A DNA stretch of 7,542 bases from Parafannyhessea sp902761955 (GTDB lineage: Bacteria > Actinomycetota > Coriobacteriia > Coriobacteriales > Atopobiaceae). The notes below the pieces were generated by a model. The model did not search any database. It was not told where the DNA came from and saw only the letters and a program-made list of their open reading frames with translations. A program made the position numbers and the translations under genes. Below are positions 1 through 5,379 of this stretch, in pieces (within the stretch, counting starts at the first letter, position 1; each line of letters starts with the position of its first letter). The stretch spans positions 1 to 7,542 of the forward strand of contig CACWMM010000070.1 of NCBI GenBank assembly GCA_902761955.1, in the 5' to 3' direction.

Positions 1-143
1 GTGGCGGCCGGCCGGGCGTCCGGGCAGGCGTCGTAGCTGGACTGTTGCACGACGCTCCCATGATAGCGCGGGCATGCGCGCGTGTGCCAGCCGCCCGCGC
101 GCGAGGACGAGAAATACAAGACACGGCGCGAGCGGCGCTCGGC

Positions 144-221
144 CGGGGCGTCATCGGGTGCCTCGAGGCGCTCGAGGCGATAAAGTACATCTGTGGGATC
201 GGGGAGCCTCTCTGCGGCCGC
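144..221 (+). pseudogene. Relic of ThiF/MoeB/HesA-type E1-like adenylating enzyme (C-terminal motif only)
   Basis: Frame 3 of this stretch encodes GVIGCLEALEAIKYICGIGE followed by PLCGR. This matches the conserved C-terminal helix-plus-turn of MoeB/ThiF/HesA proteins (G-V-[IL]-G-x-x-Q/E-A-x-E-A-I-K-x-[IL]-x-G-I-G-E-P-L-x-G-R), which lies after the adenylation fold and just before the final beta strands. Neither the ATP-binding glycine motif nor the zinc-binding CxxC pairs can be seen upstream, and bases 1-143 give no recognisable protein in any frame. The family usually continues after the GR with a strand such as LLxFDxLxxxFR, which is absent. A frame change would lead to a stop at 241-243, just ahead of the next relic. 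In intact loci these enzymes adenylate a ThiS/MoaD-like sulfur carrier. The motif is clear. That this is a decayed gene rather than a frameshifted one cut by the window edge is inference. Confidence 0.55.
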
Positions 222-261
222 CCGGCACGGAAGCGCCGTCTAGCGCGGAAGGGAACGAACG

Positions 262-372
262 ATGCTGCATCTTACGACAGGCGCCTTCGACCAGATGGCC
301 TCCTGGGCCCGGGAGCACCTTCCGGAAGAGAAGCGCACGGTGCGCCGGCTGATGGTCACCCATGACGCGTAG
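262..372 (+). pseudogene. Truncated JAB/M67-family metallopeptidase relic (36-codon ORF)
   Basis: A 36-codon open frame starts at an ATG with a good Shine-Dalgarno (GGAAGGGA, about 8 nt upstream). Its first 23 residues, beginning MLHLTTGAFDQMASWA and continuing to HLPEE, closely resemble the N-terminus of bacterial JAB/MPN+ (M67) metallopeptidases, where the next element should be a CGLLxG strand. That strand is missing. The frame goes straight to KRTVRRLMVT, which resembles the following strand, and then ends. The catalytic HxHxxxxxxxD and upstream Glu are absent, so it cannot be an active peptidase. It follows the E1-like relic, the usual gene order in sulfur-carrier loci where JAB enzymes process the ThiS/MoaD-like partner. 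Its stop overlaps the cbiK-like start by 11 nt, so it may now act only as a translational leader for that gene. Being real JAB ancestry is likely. A retained role is speculative. Confidence 0.5.
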
Positions 373-1144
373 GGGGCTGGTGCTCGCGAGCTATGGGACG
401 ACCCGGCAGGACGCCCGCCGGCGCGACATCGAGCCGCTCGCGCGCGATCTTTGCGCCGCAGCGCCTGGCGCGCCGTTTTGCGAGGCGTACCTCAGCGCGC
501 CCGTGAGGCGCATGCTGCGGCGCAAGGGGGTGTCCGCGCCGGGTGCGCTCGGCGACGCGCTTGCCGCCCTCGCGGACGCCGGCGCGGAGCGCGCCTGCGT
601 GCAGCCCGCGCTCATCGTCGCGGGCTCGACGCTCGACGCCCTTCTCGCCGAGGCCTCTGGCTGGGAGGGCGCCTTCCCCGGCGGCGTCGCCGTCGGCGAG
701 CCGCTCCTGTCCTCCGCGCGCGACCTGCGCGACGTGGCCCGCGCGATCGCAGAGGCGCATCCCGTGCGGCCGGGACGCGCCCTGGTGCTCGTTGGCCACG
801 GCGCGACCGGCGGCGCAAACCAGCCGTACCTTGCCCTGCTGGACGAGCTGCGGGCGCAGGGGAGGGCGGACTGCTTCCTCGGGCTGCTTGACGGCGCCCC
901 CGGGGTCGACGAGGTCGCCGGTGGCATCAAGGCGGCCGGCCTCGGCACGGCCACACTCGTGCCCCTCATGCTCACGGCGGGAAGCCACGTGGCGCGCCAG
1001 CTTGCGGACGGCGCGCCAGAAGGCTGGCAGGCCCGGCTCCGCGCGGCGGGGGTCGAGGCAGGCCTCGACATGCGCGGCCTCGGCTCCCTTCCCGCCATCC
1101 GAACGGTATTCTTAAACCACGCGCGCGTGGCCCTGCGGCCATGA
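362..1144 (+). CDS. CbiK-family (anaerobic cobaltochelatase-like) protein, divergent active site
   Basis: This 260-residue protein matches the length and both halves of CbiK, the ATP-independent class II chelatase that inserts Co2+ into sirohydrochlorin in anaerobic cobalamin synthesis. The N-terminal strand is GLVLASYGTT (residues 5-14), equivalent to the family's LLVxSFGT. The first metal/catalytic His lies in LVGHG (His146) and the second in PLMLTAGSH (His209), and the C-terminal GLGSLPAIRTVF matches the family's GLGxNPAIR. There is no signal peptide, so it is cytoplasmic. Several family positions differ: the QxLHxxxGxEY motif reads QPALIVAGSTL (81-91), the second His after GHG is Gly150, and the metal-binding Glu corresponds to Asp177. 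The first ATG is used because the family N-terminus begins four residues later. Its Shine-Dalgarno is weak, and coupling to the overlapping upstream ORF may help. It sits just ahead of an ABC importer for a metal chelate or tetrapyrrole. Family membership is firm. The substrate (sirohydrochlorin, another tetrapyrrole, Co or Fe) is not settled. Confidence 0.82.
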   Translation: MTRRGLVLASYGTTRQDARRRDIEPLARDLCAAAPGAPFCEAYLSAPVRRMLRRKGVSAPGALGDALAALADAGAERACVQPALIVAGSTLDALLAEASGWEGAFPGGVAVGEPLLSSARDLRDVARAIAEAHPVRPGRALVLVGHGATGGANQPYLALLDELRAQGRADCFLGLLDGAPGVDEVAGGIKAAGLGTATLVPLMLTAGSHVARQLADGAPEGWQARLRAAGVEAGLDMRGLGSLPAIRTVFLNHARVALRP

Positions 1145-1202
1145 CGCAACGCGGCGGCCCCAGGCCAGCCCCATCCACCAACAGAAACGAGGATTCACGA
1201 TC

Positions 1203-2246
1203 ATGAAGCAGCCCTCTTCCCGACGTCGCCTTTTGGCCCTGTCTCTCGCGGCCCTTCTTGCGGCGTCGCTTCTTGCCCTGCCCGCCTGCGGCTCGGCTTC
1301 CGGCGCGGGCAACGACGCGTCGGCGTCGAGCGCCGCGTCCAGTGCGGCGAAGCCTGGCAAGGCAAAGGCCGGCGAGGCCGAGAAGGGCAAGGCGTACACC
1401 TTCACGGACGACCTTGGCCGCAAGGTGACCGTCAAGAGCCACAAGCGCGTCGTGGCGTGCATGGGAAGCCTTGCCGACGCATGGCAGCTGGCGGGCGGCA
1501 CCCTCGTCGGCGCCTCGGACGACGCGTTCGGCCACTACGCCGTCGATTCCTCCAAGGTCTCGGGCGTCGGCAGGTCCACCTCGCTCAACCTCGAGAGCAT
1601 CATCGCCCTCAAGCCCGACTTCGTCATCATGACCGGCATCTCGGACGGCAAGCACGCGACCGGCGTCTCCCAGGCGGACGCGGAGTCCGCGCTCAAGGAG
1701 GCGGGCATCCCCGTCGCGTTCTTCAAGGTGACGACGTTTGACGACTACAAGCGGATGATGGGCGTGTTCTGCGCGATCACCGGCCGCGACGACCTGTACA
1801 AGAAGAATGTGACCAAGGTGGGCGAGAAGATCAAGTCTGCCGTCAGCACGTACTCCGTGAAGAGCAAGTCCCCCTCCGTCCTCATCGTGAGCGCGTTCTC
1901 CAAGGGCCTCGTGGTGCAGAACACCTCCGGCATGGCCGGCGCCATCGTGAAGGACCTCGGCGCGGTCAACGTCGCCGACGAGCACCCGAGCCTCCTTTCC
2001 GACTTCAGCCTCGAGGCGGCCGTCGAGGCCAACCCCGACTACGTGCTCGTGCTCGCGGCAAGCGACGACACGGCGACCGCCCAGAAGTACTACGACCAGG
2101 TGGTCGGCTCCAACTCTGCCTGGCAGGGGATGGACGTCGTAAAGGAGGGACGCGTCACGATGCTCGACGCGGCGCACTTCCTGTACAAGCCAAACGCGGA
2201 CTGGGCCGAGTCCTACGTGCTCGCGGGCAAGGCGCTCAACAAGTAG
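1203..2246 (+). CDS. ABC transporter substrate-binding lipoprotein (Fe-siderophore/haem/corrinoid type)
   Basis: This 347-residue protein is the extracytoplasmic receptor of a class-II (BtuCD-like) importer. A typical lipoprotein signal is seen: basic SRRR at 6-9, a hydrophobic core at 10-26 and a lipobox LPAC with the lipidated Cys at 29. A low-complexity Ala/Ser/Lys linker runs from about 30 to 62. The mature domain starts with FTDDLGRKVTVKSHKRVVA, the usual opening of periplasmic-binding-protein family PF01497. It contains the inter-lobe pattern LNLESIIALKPDFVI in the N-lobe and SLEAAVEANPDYVLVLA in the C-lobe, and ends with a YKPNADWAESYVLAGKAL helix. A Shine-Dalgarno GAGGA stands 9 nt before the ATG, and the gene follows cbiK by 58 nt. 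The permease gene begins 41 nt after its stop. The family binds ferric siderophores, haem or cobalamin. No residue here lets me choose among them, although the CbiK-type neighbour leans towards a tetrapyrrole or cobalt-related ligand. Confidence 0.9.
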   Translation: MKQPSSRRRLLALSLAALLAASLLALPACGSASGAGNDASASSAASSAAKPGKAKAGEAEKGKAYTFTDDLGRKVTVKSHKRVVACMGSLADAWQLAGGTLVGASDDAFGHYAVDSSKVSGVGRSTSLNLESIIALKPDFVIMTGISDGKHATGVSQADAESALKEAGIPVAFFKVTTFDDYKRMMGVFCAITGRDDLYKKNVTKVGEKIKSAVSTYSVKSKSPSVLIVSAFSKGLVVQNTSGMAGAIVKDLGAVNVADEHPSLLSDFSLEAAVEANPDYVLVLAASDDTATAQKYYDQVVGSNSAWQGMDVVKEGRVTMLDAAHFLYKPNADWAESYVLAGKALNK

Positions 2247-2287
2247 TGAACGCTGCGACGGAAAACGTAGCGACGGGGAGCGAGCCA

Positions 2288-3331
2288 ATGGGCAGGTCGG
2301 GGTCCAACATGACGGAAGCGGCACACTCCCGCGGCGGTCGGCTGCCCGCGCTCGTGCTCTTCTCGCTCGCGGCACTGCTTGCCGCGTCCCTCGTCGGCCT
2401 CGTGCTCGGCGCGTCCGGCGTCGGCGTCGCGGACGTGTTTGCCCTGCTCTCTGGCGGCCGCCTGACGGGCACCGCACGGAGCATCCTCGTCTCGATCCGC
2501 ATCCCGCGCGTGCTTGGCGGGCTGCTCGCGGGCGCCGCGTTCGCGTCGTCCGGCGCGCTCATTCAGGCCGTGCTCGACAACCCGCTTGCCAGCCCCAACG
2601 TCATTGGCGTCAACTCCGGGGCCGGGATGGCGGTTCTTCTCGTCGCGGCGCTCGCGTCGGCGGGCGTGCGCGTCGCTGCGCCCCTGCCCGTGGCGGCGTT
2701 TCTGGGGGCGCTTGCTGCGTCGGGGTTGATACTTGCGGTCTCCTCGCGCGCCGGCGTGTCGCGCCTCACGGTCGTGCTTGCGGGCGTCGCGGTGAACGCC
2801 GTGTTCGGCGCGGGCATGAACCTCGTGCTCACGGTCTCGCCCAACGCGTACGTCGGCTCGTCCTCCTACCTGGTGGGCGGCCTCTCGGGCGTCGTGCTGG
2901 GCAGCCTGGCGGCCCCCGCGGCTCTCATCGCGGCCGGCCTTGCCCTGGCGCTTGCCCTTGCCGCCCGCATCAACGTGCTCGCGCTGGGGCGCGAGACCGC
3001 CCACGCGCTTGGCGTGCGCGTGGGGGCGCTCCGGGCTGCCGGCCTGGCGTGCGCGTCGCTGCTTGCGGGCGCCGCCGTCAGCTTCTGCGGCCTCATCGGA
3101 TTTGTCGGCCTCATGGTCCCGCACGTGACAAAGCGCTTCGCCGGCCACGACCTGCGCCGGGTCATCCCGATCTCAGCCCTCTGGGGCGCCACGTTCACCG
3201 TCCTCGCCGACGTGGTGGCGCGCACGGCGTTCGCGCCGTACGAGCTGCCGGTCGGCATCATCATGGCGCTCATGGGAGGGCCGTTCTTCGTCTGGCTCCT
3301 CATGCGCGGAAGGGGGTATCGCGATGAGTGA
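2288..3331 (+). CDS. FecCD/BtuC-family ABC transporter permease
   Basis: This is the membrane subunit that forms the translocation path, expected as a homodimer with two ATPase subunits. With the start at 2288 it has 347 residues, normal for the family, and many Ala/Leu/Val/Gly-rich membrane segments (about 9-10). Family signatures occur in order: RIPR at 71-74, SGALIQAVLDNPLASPNVIG at 88-107, LGRETAHALGVRV at 233-245 (the cytoplasmic region contacting the ATPase) and GFVGLMVPH at 271-279, followed by PISALWGA and PYELPVGI near the C-terminus. The frame stays open back to a GTG at 2246 that touches the upstream stop, but the ATG at 2288 has a strong Shine-Dalgarno (GGGGAG, 7 nt upstream) and is preferred. 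Another ATG at 2309 is possible. The gene end overlaps the ATPase start in ATGAGTGA, which implies coupled translation. Substrate specificity comes from the binding protein, not from this subunit. Confidence 0.92.
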   Translation: MGRSGSNMTEAAHSRGGRLPALVLFSLAALLAASLVGLVLGASGVGVADVFALLSGGRLTGTARSILVSIRIPRVLGGLLAGAAFASSGALIQAVLDNPLASPNVIGVNSGAGMAVLLVAALASAGVRVAAPLPVAAFLGALAASGLILAVSSRAGVSRLTVVLAGVAVNAVFGAGMNLVLTVSPNAYVGSSSYLVGGLSGVVLGSLAAPAALIAAGLALALALAARINVLALGRETAHALGVRVGALRAAGLACASLLAGAAVSFCGLIGFVGLMVPHVTKRFAGHDLRRVIPISALWGATFTVLADVVARTAFAPYELPVGIIMALMGGPFFVWLLMRGRGYRDE

Positions 3332-4169
3332 CGCCACACCGGCGCTCGAGTTTCGCGACATAGCGTGCCTCTGCGGCCCACGTCCGCTCTTCGACGGCTT
3401 CGACCTCGAGGTTCCCAGGGGGAAGGTGCTTGGCGTCCTTGGCCCCAACGGCTGCGGAAAGTCGACGCTCCTTGGCCTTGCGGACGGCCTTGGGATGCCG
3501 GCGCGCGGGACGGTGCTCGTGGGCGGCAGGCCGGTGGCCGGGCTTTCCGCCCGGGAGCGGGCCGGGCGCATCGCGCTTCTGCCGCAGGTGCACAGGACCC
3601 CGTCCATGCGGGTAAGGGACCTCGTGGCCTGCGGGCGCTACGCGCACATGGGTCCGTTTGGACAACTGGGCGAGAAGGACGAGCGTGCCGTGGACGATGC
3701 CCTCTCGCTCATGGGGCTCCGGGCTCTGGCGCACCGCAACGCGCGCCGGCTCTCTGGCGGCGAGCGGCAGCGGGCCTTCATCGCGATGGCGCTTGCGCAG
3801 GAGGCGGACGTCCTTCTCCTTGACGAGCCGACCACGTACCTCGACGTGAGCGCCGCGCACGAGCTGATGTCGCTCGTGCGGCGCCTTGTGGCCGAGCGAG
3901 GCACGACCGTCGTGGCCGTGCTGCACGACATCGACCTGGCCCTGCGCTTCTGCGACGAGGTGGCGGTGCTGGGGCGCGAGCGGCCGACGCGGCTTCTGGC
4001 CCAGGGCTCGCCCGCGGAGGTCGCAGGCGGCCCCGCGCTTCCCGCCGCGTTTGGCGTCACGGCCGTGCCGTGCGAGAGGGAGGGCGTGCGGGCGTACGGC
4101 CTGTTTGCGGCCGAGCCGCCGGCGGGGATGGCGGCGGAACCTTCCGCGGGGGCGCCTGGCAGGCCATAG
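3324..4169 (+). CDS. ABC transporter ATP-binding protein (FepC/BtuD family)
   Basis: This 281-residue ATPase powers the importer formed with the permease before it. All motifs of a working nucleotide-binding domain are visible: Walker A GPNGCGKST (40-48), Q-loop Gln88 in LLPQ, the ABC signature LSGGERQR (143-150), Walker B VLLLDE (163-168, with catalytic Glu168), the D-loop YLD and the H-loop His201 in VLHD. The pattern of SMRVRDLVACGRYAHMGPF after the Q-loop is typical of the iron/cobalamin importer subfamily. A Shine-Dalgarno (GGAAGGGGG) precedes the ATG, which lies inside the last codons of the permease gene (8-nt overlap). The last 20 or so residues are a low-complexity tail with a repeated AAEPxAG unit, outside the conserved domain. 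This is the last gene of the plus-strand block. No terminator with a U tract follows it on this strand. Confidence 0.93.
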   Translation: MSDATPALEFRDIACLCGPRPLFDGFDLEVPRGKVLGVLGPNGCGKSTLLGLADGLGMPARGTVLVGGRPVAGLSARERAGRIALLPQVHRTPSMRVRDLVACGRYAHMGPFGQLGEKDERAVDDALSLMGLRALAHRNARRLSGGERQRAFIAMALAQEADVLLLDEPTTYLDVSAAHELMSLVRRLVAERGTTVVAVLHDIDLALRFCDEVAVLGRERPTRLLAQGSPAEVAGGPALPAAFGVTAVPCEREGVRAYGLFAAEPPAGMAAEPSAGAPGRP

Positions 4170-4175
4170 GGCGGG

Positions 4176-4209
4176 ACGCACGGGCGGGAAAAACGCACGG
4201 GCGAGAAAA
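4176..4209. repeat. 17-bp tandem direct repeat beside the terminator
   Basis: Two head-to-tail copies of ACGCACGGGCGRGAAAA occur, differing at one base (GGG versus GAG). Each ends in a run of A, which is a run of T on the minus strand. The second copy supplies the U tract of the adjoining minus-strand terminator and the first supplies a spare one. It probably arose by slippage or a short tandem duplication. Confidence 0.7.
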
Positions 4210-4239
4210 AAGCCGGAGGGCCCGCGTGGACCCTCCGGC
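4206..4239 (-). terminator. Rho-independent terminator after tRNA-Gln
   Basis: A perfect 9-bp GC-rich stem, GCCGGAGGG (4212-4220) with CCCTCCGGC (4231-4239), encloses a 10-nt loop. On the minus strand it is followed directly by six T (4206-4211 read in reverse), the classic intrinsic terminator. It lies 10 nt beyond the CCA end of the tRNA. On the plus strand the hairpin is followed by ATGTGTGCG with no T run, so it is at best a weak terminator for the ABC operon that converges on it. Confidence 0.85.
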
Positions 4240-4249
4240 ATGTGTGCGT

Positions 4250-4324
4250 TGGCTGGGGTAGTAGGATTCGAACCCACATTCCAGGCACCAAAAACCCGTG
4301 TCCTAACCCTTGGACGATACCCCA
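4250..4324 (-). tRNA. tRNA-Gln (anticodon UUG)
   Basis: The reverse strand folds into a complete cloverleaf of 72 nt plus an encoded CCA. The acceptor stem is TGGGGTA paired with TACCCCA, with discriminator G. The D stem is GTCC/GGAC around AAGGGTTA. The anticodon stem CGGGT/GCCTG (with two G-U pairs) holds the loop TTTTGGT, which gives anticodon TTG. A 4-nt variable loop GAAT follows, then a T stem GTGGG/CCTAC with the loop TTCGAAT. The TGGGGTA...TACCCCAG acceptor is characteristic of bacterial tRNA-Gln. UUG reads CAA and, by wobble, CAG. It lies 104 nt after the stop of the CwlM-like gene on the same strand and is followed by an intrinsic terminator. Confidence 0.95.
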
Positions 4325-4378
4325 ATGTAGTCGCTACGTTGGGCCTCCGCCAACCGGGCGCGCGTGCGCCGCTGGATA

Positions 4379-4387
4379 AGTGTATCA
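4379..4387 (-). promoter_or_regulatory. Possible extended -10 promoter for tRNA-Gln
   Basis: The minus strand reads TGATACACT here, a TGn extended -10 with 4 of 6 bases of TATAAT, in the most AT-rich patch of the otherwise GC-rich gap between the CwlM-like gene and the tRNA. It would start transcription about 48 nt before the mature tRNA. No convincing -35 hexamer is present at the usual distance, so the tRNA may instead be read from the upstream operon. This is a tentative call. Confidence 0.28.
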
Positions 4388-4428
4388 GATGTGCGCCCGC
4401 CGCGGTTGCCGCGGACGCAGGCGCAGCG

Positions 4429-5346
4429 CTACAGGTTGAACGCGGAGCAGATGGCGTCCAGCAGCATGACGGCAAACGTCTGCGCGTCGCTCACCGTGAA
4501 CGTGCCGTCGTAGGACAGGCCGTGCGGCAGCTCCAGGCGGACGACCGGGCGCACGCCGTTTGCGCGGGCGCTCTCGACGGTGGTGCGCAGGCGCTGGGGC
4601 AGGGTGTCCACCTCGTCCGTGGTGAGGTTTGCGAGCTTGCTGCCCTCCGGCAGGTCCGTCGTGCCCAGGACTATCACCACGTCGTCGTCCGGGCGGGCGG
4701 CCGCGACGCTCTCCACGATGTCCAGCCCGCTCTTCTCGCTCGTGGCCGAGGCGAGGTTCCAGATGCGGCCCGCGACGTTGCGGCTGATGGGGTCCTCCGC
4801 GGTGAGCGAGATTTGCACGCTCTCCAGCACGCCGGCCGCGCGCGCAAAGCCCATGCCGCCCATGGGGTGGGGGCCCGCCGCGGGCTTGCCGGCCCACACG
4901 TGGTGCAGGCGCTCGATGGCGTCAAACGTGTCCGGGAACGCCATGCCGTCGGCCAGCATGCCCTGGCTCTCCTGGAACTGCTTCACGGCGGACTCCGTGT
5001 ACACGCCGTAGCAGCCGTCGGGCTTGCCGCACGAGAACCCCAGGATGTTCAGGCACCTCTGCAGCTCGAGCACGTCGTTGCCGTGCAGGTTGGGCAGGCG
5101 CAGGTACAGCGTGCGATCGCCCATCTTGTAGCACGCGTCCACGAGCGCGGACCACGTGGCGCCGTCCACCTCGCCGCCCAGCGGGATGTCCTGGTCTATC
5201 CTGAAGCGCCCGACCGCCGTCGCGGTCGAGGGGCCAAAGCTCTTCTCGCCCAGCTCGCTGGCGTCGATCTTGTAGCCCAGCGACGCAAGGCGCTCTTGTA
5301 TGTCTTCGACAGCGGCGCCGACGGCGCCCTCTCGGATTGGTTCCAT
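4429..5346 (-). CDS. CwlM-like protein: two peptidoglycan-binding domains plus degenerate amidase-like domain
   Basis: This 305-residue protein has two PG_binding_1 (PF01471) repeats, at about 5-71 (with VEDIQERLASLGY) and 87-147 (with LELQRCLNILGF and the typical DGCYG-TESAVKQFQ-ADG pattern). The joining segment ACYKMGDRTLY (71-81) and the GNDV before the second repeat resemble, from memory, the actinobacterial CwlM family, where an amidase_3-like domain follows. Here the region 148-305 keeps an amidase-like outline (IWNLAS, DVVIVLG, RPVVRLEL and a final AQTFAVMLLDAICSAF helix) but lacks the zinc-ligand set of active N-acetylmuramoyl-L-alanine amidases. There is no signal peptide, so it should stay in the cytoplasm. 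Mycobacterial CwlM is likewise a cytoplasmic, non-hydrolytic regulator of peptidoglycan precursor synthesis, and a similar role is inferred. A Shine-Dalgarno AGGAG lies 5 nt before the ATG. It follows the prenyl synthase gene by 33 nt. The peptidoglycan-binding repeats are firm, the CwlM link is likely and the function is unproven. Confidence 0.82.
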   Translation of the reverse strand: MEPIREGAVGAAVEDIQERLASLGYKIDASELGEKSFGPSTATAVGRFRIDQDIPLGGEVDGATWSALVDACYKMGDRTLYLRLPNLHGNDVLELQRCLNILGFSCGKPDGCYGVYTESAVKQFQESQGMLADGMAFPDTFDAIERLHHVWAGKPAAGPHPMGGMGFARAAGVLESVQISLTAEDPISRNVAGRIWNLASATSEKSGLDIVESVAAARPDDDVVIVLGTTDLPEGSKLANLTTDEVDTLPQRLRTTVESARANGVRPVVRLELPHGLSYDGTFTVSDAQTFAVMLLDAICSAFNL

Positions 5347-5379
5347 GTGGTCTCCTGTTTACGCGGGTATGCGCGGCGC

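Noticed and set aside
1..143. Possible gene end or promoter at the window edge
   Set aside because: The open stretches in all frames are short or Arg/Ala/Gly-rich with no motif, and the TTGCAC near 44 has no properly spaced -10. Nothing can be supported.
162..179. Tandem 9-bp repeat CTCGAGGCG x2
   Set aside because: It encodes LEA-LEA within the normal-length ThiF/MoeB C-terminal helix, so it is explained by coding.
300..328. Palindromic stretches (TGGGCCCGGGAG, CTTCCGGAAG)
   Set aside because: They have no loop and no T run. They fall within the codons of the short ORF and are expected by chance in GC-rich DNA.
2246..2287. Upstream GTG start for the permease touching the binding-protein stop
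   Set aside because: It has only a weak ribosome site and adds 14 residues without family resemblance. The ATG at 2288 has a strong GGGGAG at good spacing.
972..2477. 501-codon minus-strand open frame
   Set aside because: It is antisense to the chelatase and binding-protein genes, with repetitive Arg/Val/Gly-rich translation and no recognisable domain.
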